Shown in pieces: positions 24,934 through 33,213 of a stretch of DNA of 46,667 nucleotides. Made by a program: the position numbers and the translations under genes. Source of the stretch: Sphingobacteriaceae bacterium (GTDB lineage: Bacteria; Bacteroidota; Bacteroidia; B-17B0; Aurantibacillaceae); assembly GCA_023251775.1 (NCBI GenBank), contig JAHEYC010000019.1, positions 1-46,667 on the forward strand, read 5' to 3'. The first letter of the stretch is position 1. The number at the start of each line of letters is the position of its first letter. The notes under the pieces are model-generated. The model saw nothing but the letters and a program-made list of their open reading frames with translations, made no database searches and had not been told where the DNA came from.

Positions 24934-26322
24934 ATGAAAAAACTTTTACTTCTCACACTTCTTGCGATATCGACCGGTTCTTTTTCGCAAAACACAAAAA
25001 AACTTATTGAGATCATTAAGGCAGGCGGCAAAGTTGACTTTGAACTCCTAAAACCAAAAAGTGCTCAAGCGGCAAAAACCAATGCTATTATTCAAAAGAT
25101 AGATAGCGTTCTTCACTGGGGCTTTAATACTTCTAGTGGCGGATGGTATTCTACTCCTAATAATAAGAGCACTCTATACCTTTATGATGCCAACAATAAT
25201 AATACCGGTTTTACATCCCAATACTTCTTTTCTTCGTGGATGAATAGTTCAAAGCAAGATATAACCTACAACGCTTCTAATAAAATGACCCAAGACCTTT
25301 ACTCTACATGGAATGGGAGTTCGTGGGATAACGATTATAATAAGACATATACATACAGTGCTCAGCAAAATCTAACCAATGAATTAGGGGTAGACTGGGT
25401 AAGCAGCGCATGGCAAAACGATTGGAAAGCCACCTATACCTACGATGCTAATAACAATATGCTAACAAAAGCAAGAGAAACGTATACGCTTTCGGCATGG
25501 GTAAAAGACTATAAGGATATTTACACCTATAATGCGGCTAATTTACCTATCACTTACACTTATCAAACAGGTAATGGCGCTTCGTGGTTAAACAGCAGTA
25601 GAGAGACCTATGTTTATGATATGAGCAACAACCCTGTTCTTTTTACATTGGAAACCTGGAGTAATAGTGCATGGGTGAATGATCTTCAGGCTACTTTTAC
25701 GGTTGTTGCGAGTAATGTTACCGCTATATTAGTACAGACATGGACAGGAAGCACATGGGCCAATGATACAAAAGGAACTATGACCTATAATGCCGCTAAT
25801 AAGCCTTTGATAGAAACCTATCAAACATGGAGCGGTAGCACCTGGGTAAATGATTATAGATATATACATACTTATGATGCTAATAATAATGAGACCTCAC
25901 AATCGTATCAAGAATGGCTGAGCGGCACTTGGAAGATCTCGAATTACTATGGAAAGGTTTGGGATGCCAATAACTTTTATTACGTAAATGTTCAAAGATT
26001 TTATAATAGTGGCGGCGGACCGGTAAACTATGGAGATAGCGCCATTACCTATTATAAAACCGTAGTTGGTATTAAAGAGAATCTATCTTTAAGTAATCAT
26101 CTTTCGATCTATCCTAACCCTAGCAAAGGTGTTTTTACCATAGAGAACGCAACAGATATCACTTCAATAAACGTGTATAATACTCAGGGAACTCAGGTGT
26201 TTGAGACCAAAATTGAAAGCAGAAATGCTAAGCTTGATCTATCTAATTTACCTTCGGGAATGTATTTTATTAGGGTAAATGAGGGTAATTCGCACATAAT
26301 TCGCAAGGTTATTATAGAGTAA
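24934..26322 (+). CDS. T9SS type A cargo protein with RHS-like tandem repeats
   Basis: A 462-residue protein with a signal peptide ending at SFSQ. The middle has about eight units of roughly 36 residues with the cores YTYDANNN and QTWSGSTWVND. Tyr and Trp spacing is regular, as in RHS/YD-type repeats. The last 80 residues (SIYPNPSKGVFTIEN, then LPSGMYFIRVNEG and HIIRKVIIE) form a type A T9SS sorting domain, so the protein is exported and probably anchored at the surface. Function is unknown; adhesion or matrix roles are inference. A terminator follows. Confidence 0.9.
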   Translation: MKKLLLLTLLAISTGSFSQNTKKLIEIIKAGGKVDFELLKPKSAQAAKTNAIIQKIDSVLHWGFNTSSGGWYSTPNNKSTLYLYDANNNNTGFTSQYFFSSWMNSSKQDITYNASNKMTQDLYSTWNGSSWDNDYNKTYTYSAQQNLTNELGVDWVSSAWQNDWKATYTYDANNNMLTKARETYTLSAWVKDYKDIYTYNAANLPITYTYQTGNGASWLNSSRETYVYDMSNNPVLFTLETWSNSAWVNDLQATFTVVASNVTAILVQTWTGSTWANDTKGTMTYNAANKPLIETYQTWSGSTWVNDYRYIHTYDANNNETSQSYQEWLSGTWKISNYYGKVWDANNFYYVNVQRFYNSGGGPVNYGDSAITYYKTVVGIKENLSLSNHLSIYPNPSKGVFTIENATDITSINVYNTQGTQVFETKIESRNAKLDLSNLPSGMYFIRVNEGNSHIIRKVIIE

Positions 26323-26388
26323 ATACCTCAAAAACTTTTTTCTAACAATTCAGTCAAATATAAATTCGTTGTTCGAACATGTTATTTT

Positions 26389-26421
26389 AAGGCGTTTCCC
26401 CAAGGGAAAACGCCTTTTTTG
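26389..26421 (+). terminator. Rho-independent terminator
   Basis: Left arm aaggcgtttccc (26389-26400), loop caa, and right arm gggaaaacgcctt pair along about 12 bp with one bulged base, then a T run. It lies 67 bases after the T9SS cargo gene. Confidence 0.85.
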
Positions 26422-26509
26422 TTGTGTTTTACTTGGGTAAAATGATGCATCCCCAAGGGCAAAATAGTTGATAACGTTGATTTTAGTTGATAAACTTTTT
26501 TTGAACTTT

Positions 26510-26541
26510 TTTGTTTGTATTGGAGAAATCATATATATTTG
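26510..26541 (+). promoter_or_regulatory. Promoter of the SWIB-domain gene
   Basis: TTTG at 26510-26513, a 20-base spacer, then TATATTTG at 26534-26541: a full match to the Bacteroidota consensus with the same spacing as the promoter at 10709. Three GTTGAT words, 9 and 10 bases apart (26467, 26476, 26486), lie just upstream and could bind a regulator. Confidence 0.72.
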
Positions 26542-26580
26542 CTCACAATAAAGTTCTCACTAATTTAAAAAAACCAAATT

Positions 26581-26967
26581 ATGGCAAAAAAAGCAAAGAA
26601 AGCAGCAAAGAAAGTTGCGAAAAAAGGAGGAAAGAAAGCTCCAAAAAAAGCGGCTAAGAAAGCTGCAAAAAAAGCTCCAAAAAAAGCTAAGAAAGCAAAA
26701 AAATCTGGCGCAAAGCGTAAAGCAAATCCAGCATTATTAAAGCCTTATCAACCAAGCGCTATCCTTGGTGCAGTAGTAGGTAACAACCCAATTCCTCGCA
26801 GTCAAGTTGTGAAAAAAATGTGGGTTTACATCAAAGCACACAAATTACAAGATTCAAAAAATCGTCGTATGATCAACGCTGACGAGAAATTGAAGCCGAT
26901 CTTCAGTGGCAAGAGTCAAGTATCAATGTTTGAAATGGCAAAACACCTTTCAAAACATTTGAAATAG
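26581..26967 (+). CDS. Histone-H1-like / SWIB domain DNA-binding protein
   Basis: A 128-residue basic protein. Residues 1-50 are Lys/Ala-rich with KKAxKKA and KKAPKKA repeats, like bacterial H1 homologues. Residues about 55-128 form a SWIB/MDM2 domain (YQPSAILGAVVG, VVKKMWVYIKAHKLQDSKNRRMI, MFEMAKHLSKHL). It probably binds DNA as a nucleoid-associated protein, and the SWIB part may recruit partners such as topoisomerase, as proposed in Chlamydiae. A strong promoter and flanking terminators mark it as a single, well-expressed gene. Confidence 0.88.
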   Translation: MAKKAKKAAKKVAKKGGKKAPKKAAKKAAKKAPKKAKKAKKSGAKRKANPALLKPYQPSAILGAVVGNNPIPRSQVVKKMWVYIKAHKLQDSKNRRMINADEKLKPIFSGKSQVSMFEMAKHLSKHLK

Positions 26968-26986
26968 TAGAAATTTAATTTCTTTG

Positions 26987-27016
26987 AAAAGGGCGTCGAA
27001 AGGTGCCCTTTTTTTT
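26987..27016 (+). terminator. Rho-independent terminator
   Basis: aaagggc (26988-26994) pairs with gcccttt (27005-27011), with a 10-base loop and a run of T behind. It sits between the convergent SWIB and MBL genes and has A on the other side too, so it may work in both directions. Confidence 0.8.
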
Positions 27017-27023
27017 ATTTTCC

Positions 27024-28394
27024 TTAGATCTCGAAGGCTTGTCCCGCTCTTGGGATCACTGATGAGTAACCAAAAGTTTCTTTTATTTTATTCTTCAATC
27101 CTTCGGCCCCTGCTTTTTCGCCATGAACAATGAATATATGTTCAGGAGCTTCTTTAAGATCAGACAACCAATGAATCAGCTCCGTTTGATCGGCGTGTGC
27201 CGAAAGACCATCTATTTGCGCTATAGTGGCTTTTACAGGAAATAATTTTCCATGCAGTTTTATTTCCTTTGCTCCTTCTAATAATGATCTTCCTCTTGTG
27301 CCTTCGCCTTGATATCCTGCCAATAAAATAGTAGCATTAGCATTACCCAAGTACTCCTCAAAATACGTCAGCACCCTTCCACCTGAAGCCATTCCGCTTG
27401 CTGCAATAATTATTTTGGCCGACTTATCTTGCGCCACTCTTCCTGTTTCTTCAAGCTTCTTCACCATTTTTATTTCCTTTGTTATTTGAGCGCATTGTTC
27501 GGCCGATAGCTTATGCCAATCTTCGTAACGTTTAAATACATCAAGTACACTCACACCCATAGGACTATCCAAATAAATCTGAATTGCAGGTATTTTTCCT
27601 TCGTGCTTTAATTGCCACAAATAAAACATTAGCAATTGTGCCCTTTCAACAGCAAAACTTGGAATAATGATTGTTCCCTTCTTTTGCATCGCTAAATTCA
27701 AGATCTCAGCTAATTTCTCTTTTGTTCCGGAAGGATGTATGCGATCGCCATAAGTTGATTCAATGACGATAACATTAGCTTTAGTGGGCCTTTGAGGATC
27801 TCGGAGTAAAGGATCATCTCCCCGGCCAATGTCGCCCGAAAAAACAATTATCTTTTCACCGATCTTTATTTCTACAAACGTTGCCCCCACAATATGTCCA
27901 TTGTATCGATACCTAAACGATATTCCCGAAAATAATTCTATCCATTCATCCAACTTTTCCGATCTGAACAAAGGAAAAACAGCCTCTGCTTCCTTTACGG
28001 TATAAAGTGGTTTAGCTGGTTTGTGTTTGCTGTATTTATAATGCTCGGCTCTTTCGGCATCTTCTTCCTGTATCCTTGCACTATCGGTTAAAATGAGTTT
28101 AGCGATATCAATGGTTGGTTCGGTAGCGTGAATGATCCCTTTAAAACCCTGTTTTACTAATAAAGGCAAATGGCCAACATGATCTAAATGACCATGCGTT
28201 AAGATCACATAATCCAACGCAGGAACATCAAAAGGCAATGGTTCCCAATTACGAAGGCGCAATTCTTTTAAACCTTGGAATAAACCACAATCGATAAGTA
28301 TTTTCTTCCCATCGATCACTATCAAATGCTTTGACCCCGTTACAGTGCCTGCTGCTCCAATAAATTTGATCTTTATTTTTTGCTCTTCCTTCAT
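27024..28394 (-). CDS. MBL-fold beta-CASP nuclease
   Basis: A 456-residue enzyme. Metallo-beta-lactamase motif II is THGHLDH (66-72). SGDIGRGDDP and VIESTYGDR follow, then a beta-CASP insert and the RMMBL-like end (IIIAASGMASGGRV, GLSAHADQTELIHWL, IFIVHGEKAGAEGL). This is the CPSF/YSH1-like branch that cuts or trims RNA with two zinc ions. It is the last gene of the long minus-strand run. Its ATG overlaps the ATP-cone gene's TGA by four bases, so the two should be made in step. Confidence 0.92.
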   Translation of the reverse strand: MKEEQKIKIKFIGAAGTVTGSKHLIVIDGKKILIDCGLFQGLKELRLRNWEPLPFDVPALDYVILTHGHLDHVGHLPLLVKQGFKGIIHATEPTIDIAKLILTDSARIQEEDAERAEHYKYSKHKPAKPLYTVKEAEAVFPLFRSEKLDEWIELFSGISFRYRYNGHIVGATFVEIKIGEKIIVFSGDIGRGDDPLLRDPQRPTKANVIVIESTYGDRIHPSGTKEKLAEILNLAMQKKGTIIIPSFAVERAQLLMFYLWQLKHEGKIPAIQIYLDSPMGVSVLDVFKRYEDWHKLSAEQCAQITKEIKMVKKLEETGRVAQDKSAKIIIAASGMASGGRVLTYFEEYLGNANATILLAGYQGEGTRGRSLLEGAKEIKLHGKLFPVKATIAQIDGLSAHADQTELIHWLSDLKEAPEHIFIVHGEKAGAEGLKNKIKETFGYSSVIPRAGQAFEI

Positions 28395-29269
28395 TTGATC
28401 TCCTCACTTTTCTCCTTCACAACGTTTGCTCCACCCAAGGCCAAATTTCGCACTTCGTTGATCACTGCAAGGAGACGATTTCCTTTGATGCCGATCTTTT
28501 CCAAAATTTGTTGGTCCTCATTTATATCCTTCGACATTACAATTTTAGCATCGAGCAATCTTTGTTTTTCAATTTTTGATAGAGTGGTTAAGCAGGTTAT
28601 TGGGTATAGCCCAGAGTTATCGATCAGATCTTTTAATCCCTTTCCTTTAGGATGATCCCAACTCAATAAGGTTAAACCGGCACACGTTCCGTATTTAACC
28701 GCATCGCTTGTAAATTTTGTATTGGTAACAACCCATCCTTGATGTGTCATTTTATCGTGCCCGGGCAATGTTTTCCAAAATTTCTCAACGTCTTTGAACC
28801 TGGCTTGAATATACAATGGTATTTTCACATCGCTCATAGTTCCGGGTTGATTATGATATTTACACTCGATCATACAATATCTATTATCCTTTTCGGCTAT
28901 CACATCTATTTCGTGATTTACACATTCGCCCGCAACGATCTGACTTACTTTGGTTATGTATCCTTGATGTTGTAATATCTCTGCCACAAAACTCTCAAAT
29001 GAATATCCCGAAGGACCAAGTTCCATAATGGCATTTTTAAGTTTGTATTTTGCAGCAACATGTTTTGATCTTTGTTTTAAAAGATGAAAGGCCATTCCGT
29101 AGATCTTTTTAGTAGTGATCCCCTCAAATAATTTTGATTTTATTTCTAACAATATCGAATCAATAACATCCTTACTTGCTCCTGATCTTTGCAGTGAGGT
29201 TCGAAGTTTTTCTTCCGAAAAAGGAACAACAGCTCCAGAAGTTTTGGTGATAAGTGTTTCTCTTTTCAT
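28391..29269 (-). CDS. ATP-cone / Mrr-like restriction endonuclease fusion
   Basis: A 292-residue protein. Residues 1-85 match an ATP-cone (ITKTSGAVVPFSEEKLRTSLQRSGAS), the nucleotide-sensing module of ribonucleotide reductases and NrdR. Residues about 88-210 form a PD-(D/E)xK nuclease of the Mrr type: FESFVAEILQHQGY, HEIDVIAE with Asp122, and IECKYH with Glu135 and Lys137. A helical C-terminus follows. An ATP/dATP sensor on a nuclease suggests activity tied to nucleotide levels. No methylase is nearby, so classical restriction is unlikely. It is coupled to the beta-CASP gene and may act with it on nucleic acids during stress. Confidence 0.87.
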   Translation of the reverse strand: MKRETLITKTSGAVVPFSEEKLRTSLQRSGASKDVIDSILLEIKSKLFEGITTKKIYGMAFHLLKQRSKHVAAKYKLKNAIMELGPSGYSFESFVAEILQHQGYITKVSQIVAGECVNHEIDVIAEKDNRYCMIECKYHNQPGTMSDVKIPLYIQARFKDVEKFWKTLPGHDKMTHQGWVVTNTKFTSDAVKYGTCAGLTLLSWDHPKGKGLKDLIDNSGLYPITCLTTLSKIEKQRLLDAKIVMSKDINEDQQILEKIGIKGNRLLAVINEVRNLALGGANVVKEKSEEIK

Positions 29270-29307
29270 TTGTACCTATTTATTATGCATGATCGATAAG
29301 ATCACAT

Positions 29308-29757
29308 TTAATGATCCTTTTTAGTATACTTCGCTTTGTGAAGCTGAACGGCTTCCTCAATGGAATGTGAAGCCGATAATGTTTTTTCTTTTTTTGCCAT
29401 TTCGGCTAATGTAGAGTAATAACTGCTTAGGATCGAGATCTCTTGTTCGTTAAGATTCTCAACATCTATTAAGCGATTGCTTGGTCCGTTAAGCGCCGCT
29501 ACTAATTCATTTAATTTAAGATGCACAGCTCTCGAATCTTTGTTTTGCATTCTTTGGATAAGGAACACCATTAAAAAAGTTACAATTGTGGTGCCGGTAT
29601 TGATCACCAATTGCCATGTGTCTGAAAATTTAAAATACGGCCCTGTAATAAGCCACACGATAATAATAAAAAAGGCAACCATAAATGCCGCGGTTGAACC
29701 GCTAAACGTTGTTGCTTTATGCGCCAAGGTTTCGAAGAGATTGTTTTTTGTTTTCAT
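29308..29757 (-). CDS. Low-affinity iron permease-family membrane protein
   Basis: A 149-residue protein of the family named after the yeast low-affinity iron permease (PF04120-like): FETLAHKATTFSGSTAAFMVAFFIIIVWLITGPYFKFSDTWQL, then INTGTTIVTFLMVFLIQRMQNKDSRAVHLKLNELV. It has two membrane helices and a cytoplasmic helical tail. The family's transport role in bacteria is unproven. It lies 38 bases before the ATP-cone gene and 25 after the LOG gene, inside the minus-strand operon. Confidence 0.85.
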   Translation of the reverse strand: MKTKNNLFETLAHKATTFSGSTAAFMVAFFIIIVWLITGPYFKFSDTWQLVINTGTTIVTFLMVFLIQRMQNKDSRAVHLKLNELVAALNGPSNRLIDVENLNEQEISILSSYYSTLAEMAKKEKTLSASHSIEEAVQLHKAKYTKKDH

Positions 29758-29782
29758 GTTATCTAATTATTATTTTTAATTT

Positions 29783-30529
29783 TTATTTACGTTCGCCAAG
29801 CCAAGTAACAGGTTTATATTCCTTTTTTCTTTTAAGGCTAAATTTCTTTACGGCATTTTCTTCTATAAAAGTCATTGCTTCTTCAATGGAATCGGTTAAC
29901 AAGTATAGATCAATATCGCTTTTTTTTATGGTTCCATTTTGAGCCAAATTTAAAATATGTTCATGAAGTTGTTTGTGATAGTCTTTACCAATTAAAACTA
30001 CAGGAAAATGTTTGATCTTTTCAGTTTGGATCAAAGTAATTGCTTCAAAAAATTCATCTAATGTTCCATATCCTCCCGGAAGAACAACAAATGCATAGGA
30101 GTATTTTGATAAGAGAACCTTTCTTACAAAGAAATAATTTATGTTTACCCATTTATCTAAATACGGATTTGGATGTTGTTCGGTTGACAAAGTGATATTA
30201 CATCCAATGGATCTTCCTCTCACATCTCTTGCTCCTCTGTTTGCCGCTTCCATTAAACCCGGTCCGCCACCTATCATTACCGTAAATCCTAATCGTGAAA
30301 CTTCTTGCCCGATCTTTCGCCCTACTTCATAAAAAGGATGACCTTCATTAAATCTTGCCGAACCAAATATGGTAACACAAGGACCTAAAAAATGAAATGC
30401 TCGGAAGCCTCTGATAAATTCCCTGAAGATCTTGATGGCAAAAAAAAGTTCACTGGGTCTTGATCGAGGTCCCTGCAGGAATTCAACTTCGTCGGCAGTG
30501 CTTTTTGATGCATTTACAATTTCGGACAT
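29783..30529 (-). CDS. LOG-family (TIGR00730) nucleotide phosphoribohydrolase
   Basis: A 248-residue protein with the LOG signature: GSARF, MIGGGPGLMEAANRGARD and the phosphate/catalytic motif LPGGYGTLDEFFEAITLIQT. These enzymes split ribose phosphate from cytokinin nucleotides or from AMP-like nucleotides (pyrimidine/purine nucleotide monophosphate nucleosidases). The bacterial substrate is probably a nucleotide monophosphate. An N-terminal extension of about 40 residues and a basic C-terminus are present. It follows mlaD by four bases, an unusual partner for a lipid transporter. Confidence 0.9.
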   Translation of the reverse strand: MSEIVNASKSTADEVEFLQGPRSRPSELFFAIKIFREFIRGFRAFHFLGPCVTIFGSARFNEGHPFYEVGRKIGQEVSRLGFTVMIGGGPGLMEAANRGARDVRGRSIGCNITLSTEQHPNPYLDKWVNINYFFVRKVLLSKYSYAFVVLPGGYGTLDEFFEAITLIQTEKIKHFPVVLIGKDYHKQLHEHILNLAQNGTIKKSDIDLYLLTDSIEEAMTFIEENAVKKFSLKRKKEYKPVTWLGERK

Positions 30530-30533
30530 ATGA

Positions 30534-31487
30534 TCATTTTTTCTTTCGCTTATAGTATTTTTTGAAAGGCCAAGAATATTTCAAGGCTTCCATATTCTCA
30601 TTAAAATTTCCAGCACCTACTTTTAGTGTTTCAACGCTTTTGTTAAGATTATGAATAAGCATGGTATCATTTAGAAGAACACCAACTGTGCCCTTTCCTT
30701 GTTTCAATCCTTTTATCACATGGTTAAGATCTCCGGTTATTACTGCTGCGGTATCACTTAATTTCTCGAACTTAACCACGGTTTGGCGAATTTTTGACGA
30801 CAGTGTGGTATCGGTGATCAATGCACCCAAACTTCCTTTTCCATTTTTTATATCTCCTAAAATATTTCTTAGATCGCCGGTAACTAAAACACCTGCATTA
30901 CTCATGATCTTTAAATTAACGATAGATGTTTTTACATTTTCGGCAACCATGGTATCCATAAGGATGTTCCACAAACTGTTCTTGTTATTTATCTTATCGG
31001 TAATAGTACGAAGGTTTGACGAGATAACCATGATATTCTCGTTAGTAACATTCAATGTTCGTATCATTTCATCCATTTCAATTGGCCGTAGTGTTTGGAG
31101 AATGGCATCCTCTTCAATACTTGGCGCCGCATTTGTTCCCGAATTGATATTTACTAATTTATTTCCCATCAATCCATCGGTTCCAATACTAGCGATGGCA
31201 TTGGTCTTTATGTAAGGTTGCGCTTTCTTTTCAATGATCATGACAACATTAACGGACGAATCGCTAATGATATCAACAGATTCTACCGTTCCAACATCAA
31301 TTCCTGCAAAACGTACATTATTTCCTTTCATCAATCCGTTCACATTATGGAATCGCGCACTAATAGTAACGGTATCACTAAAAAGACTTTGTTTGCTTCC
31401 AATAAAGTAAAAAGCCGCTATAAGAAGAGAAGTTCCAACGATCACAAACAAACCTAATCTGGTATTTTTAAAATTTTCACCTTTCAT
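30534..31487 (-). CDS. mlaD: MCE-domain lipid-binding protein of an Mla-type ABC transporter
   Basis: A 317-residue protein with one N-terminal membrane helix (LGLFVIVGTSLLIAAFYFIG), an MCE domain at about 38-115 (RFHNVNGLMKGNNVRFAGIDVGTVESV, then GLMGNKLVNI) and a long helical C-terminus with two similar segments (NGKGSLGALITDTTL and QGKGTVGVLLNDTML). It should form a periplasmic ring that carries phospholipids between membranes. It overlaps mlaF by four bases (ATGA). Confidence 0.92.
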   Translation of the reverse strand: MKGENFKNTRLGLFVIVGTSLLIAAFYFIGSKQSLFSDTVTISARFHNVNGLMKGNNVRFAGIDVGTVESVDIISDSSVNVVMIIEKKAQPYIKTNAIASIGTDGLMGNKLVNINSGTNAAPSIEEDAILQTLRPIEMDEMIRTLNVTNENIMVISSNLRTITDKINNKNSLWNILMDTMVAENVKTSIVNLKIMSNAGVLVTGDLRNILGDIKNGKGSLGALITDTTLSSKIRQTVVKFEKLSDTAAVITGDLNHVIKGLKQGKGTVGVLLNDTMLIHNLNKSVETLKVGAGNFNENMEALKYSWPFKKYYKRKKK

Positions 31488-32257
31488 ATAAAGAATTCTT
31501 GTATTTTTTTATCATTTGAGGTTTGTAATTCCTCGTATTTACCTTGTGCGTAACATTTCCCATCTATCAACATCACAATACTATCTGCTACAATTCTCAC
31601 ACAATTAAGATCGTGAGAAATAATTATGGCCGATGTATTATATTTCTTAGCCAATTCGCGCATGAGTTCGCTGATCTCTTTTCCGGTTATGGGATCGAGC
31701 CCCGTTGTTGGTTCATCGTACAAAATGATCTCGGGTTTTAAGATCAATGTTCGGGCAAGTGCAACGCGTTTTTTCATTCCGCCCGAAAGTTCCGAAGTGC
31801 GCATATCAATGGTGTGAGCAAGTCCAACATTAGTTAATGCTTCCACCACCAACTCATCAATTTGAGTTTTCGTCATTTTTGCTTTATGCCTGCGCAAAGG
31901 GAATTCGAGATTCTCGCGAACGGTCATTGAATCATACAAGGCATTGCTCTGAAATAAAAAACCAACTTTCGCGCGGATCTTATCTAATTCGTGATTATTA
32001 AGTTCCGGAATATTTTTTCCCAAAACATTTATACTTCCCGAATCGGGTTTAATGAGTCCGATGATACATTTGATCAACACCGATTTACCGGAGCCTGATT
32101 TTCCAAGCACCACAACATTTTCTCCCTTATTAAGATCAAAACTAAAATCTCTTAATACATCATTAGTTCCAAAAGATTTAGACACATTTCTCAACTGCAT
32201 CACCGGAACATCATGCTCCTGCCCTATTGGTCTATTTATTTCAGGTTGAGTTATCAT
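31484..32257 (-). CDS. mlaF: Mla-type ABC transporter ATP-binding protein
   Basis: A 257-residue ATPase. It has Walker A GKSGSGKS, Q-loop LFQSNALYDSMTVRENLEFPL, signature LSGGMKKRVALARTL, Walker B IILYDEPTTGLDP and switch His in IIISHD. The MKKR after the signature is usual for the Mla group. It powers lipid movement through MlaE. Four-base overlaps on both sides mark a tight mlaE-mlaF-mlaD unit. Confidence 0.94.
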   Translation of the reverse strand: MITQPEINRPIGQEHDVPVMQLRNVSKSFGTNDVLRDFSFDLNKGENVVVLGKSGSGKSVLIKCIIGLIKPDSGSINVLGKNIPELNNHELDKIRAKVGFLFQSNALYDSMTVRENLEFPLRRHKAKMTKTQIDELVVEALTNVGLAHTIDMRTSELSGGMKKRVALARTLILKPEIILYDEPTTGLDPITGKEISELMRELAKKYNTSAIIISHDLNCVRIVADSIVMLIDGKCYAQGKYEELQTSNDKKIQEFFI

Positions 32258-33021
32258 GTGAGATTTAACAGGTCAATTATTTGTACAGCTAACAGATCCA
32301 ATATAAAAACCAAAAGAGAAGAGATCACCACAGCAGAATTTGCAGAGCGGCCAACGCCTTCTGTTCCTTTATTTGAATTATAGCCTTTGTAACATCCAAT
32401 GGTACCAATTGCAAATCCAAAGAAAAAAGTTTTAAGAATAGAAGGAATTACATCGCTAAAAGCTAAGGTATCAAAAACCTGATTCCAATAAAGATCCCAA
32501 CTTACAACACCACGAATGTTAGCGCCTAAATATCCGCCGTAAAGCGAAACTGCGTCGGCTAACACCACTAAAATAGGAATAGTTAAGGTTGCAGTCATAA
32601 TGCGTGTAGCCACTAAATATTTAAAAGGATTTGTTCCCGAAACTTCCATGGCATCTATTTGTTCGGTAACTTTCATAGAACCTAATTCGGCGCCAATTCC
32701 CGAACCAATTTTTCCGGCGCAGATCAATGCAGTTATCACAGGAGCTATCTCACGCACAAGCGATACCGAGACCATTTTAGGAAGCCATGCTTCTGCACCA
32801 AATTCTACAAGTGTTGGACGGGATTGAATGGTGATAACTAAACCCATTATAAATGCTGTAATAGCTACTAATGGCAAAGATTTATAACCAATGAAAAAAC
32901 ATTGACGCAAAAATTCACCTATCTCATATCTAGGTTTAAAGGCCTCTTTAAAAAAGCGACCTGCAAAACGGGTGATATCTCCTGTTTCGTTCAAAAAACG
33001 CATAAGAACACCCTGTTTCAT
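32254..33021 (-). CDS. mlaE: Mla-type ABC transporter permease
   Basis: A 255-residue permease with the MlaE (DUF140) features: ITAFIMGLVITIQSRPTLVEFGAEAWLP, LVREIAPVITALICAGKIGSGIGAELGSMKVTEQIDAMEVSGTNP, and a glycine-rich cytoplasmic end (GTEGVGRSANSAVV). It moves phospholipid together with MlaF and MlaD. The start is ATG 33021; ATG 33003 is an alternative. It is the first gene of the minus-strand run that ends with the beta-CASP nuclease. No convincing promoter box was found upstream. Confidence 0.94.
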   Translation of the reverse strand: MKQGVLMRFLNETGDITRFAGRFFKEAFKPRYEIGEFLRQCFFIGYKSLPLVAITAFIMGLVITIQSRPTLVEFGAEAWLPKMVSVSLVREIAPVITALICAGKIGSGIGAELGSMKVTEQIDAMEVSGTNPFKYLVATRIMTATLTIPILVVLADAVSLYGGYLGANIRGVVSWDLYWNQVFDTLAFSDVIPSILKTFFFGFAIGTIGCYKGYNSNKGTEGVGRSANSAVVISSLLVFILDLLAVQIIDLLNLT

Positions 33022-33055
33022 ACTGATCCGCTAATTAGTTATTATTCTTGAATTG

Positions 33056-33142
33056 CTATTGCGGTAACTTCGAAACAGCTGCGTATTTATTTGCATTATA
33101 AGATGATGTTGAAAGATCGGTTCCTGAAATTATAGTTCTCAT
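33056..33142 (-). pseudogene. UspA-like N-terminal remnant
   Basis: A 28-codon frame from ATG 33142 to TAG 33056 includes TDLSTSSYNANKYAA, the typical start of universal stress proteins (TDFSxxSxNAxxYA), then runs into unrelated residues and a stop. The rest of a Usp domain is absent downstream. It is probably a decayed copy of a uspA gene. A genuinely short peptide is less likely. Confidence 0.55.
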
Positions 33143-33165
33143 AGTTTATAGTTTTATTCATAAAA

Positions 33166-33200
33166 AAAAGCCCAATCATGGAAGATAGATCGGGCTTTTA
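33166..33200 (-). terminator. Rho-independent terminator of hsp20
   Basis: aaaagccc (33166-33173) pairs with gggctttt (33192-33199). Read on the minus strand, the stem is followed by a run of T. It lies just after the hsp20 stop and separates hsp20 from the mla run. Confidence 0.85.
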
Positions 33201-33213
33201 TGTGATACCTTTA

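Noticed and set aside
30661-31215. 184-residue plus-strand frame opposite mlaD
   Set aside because: It is antisense to the MCE gene, with no recognisable motif and no promoter.
33022-33213. FNR-like operator or TAnnTTTG box upstream of mlaE
   Set aside because: I searched the gap on both strands and found neither, so the mla run is not included in the predicted regulon.
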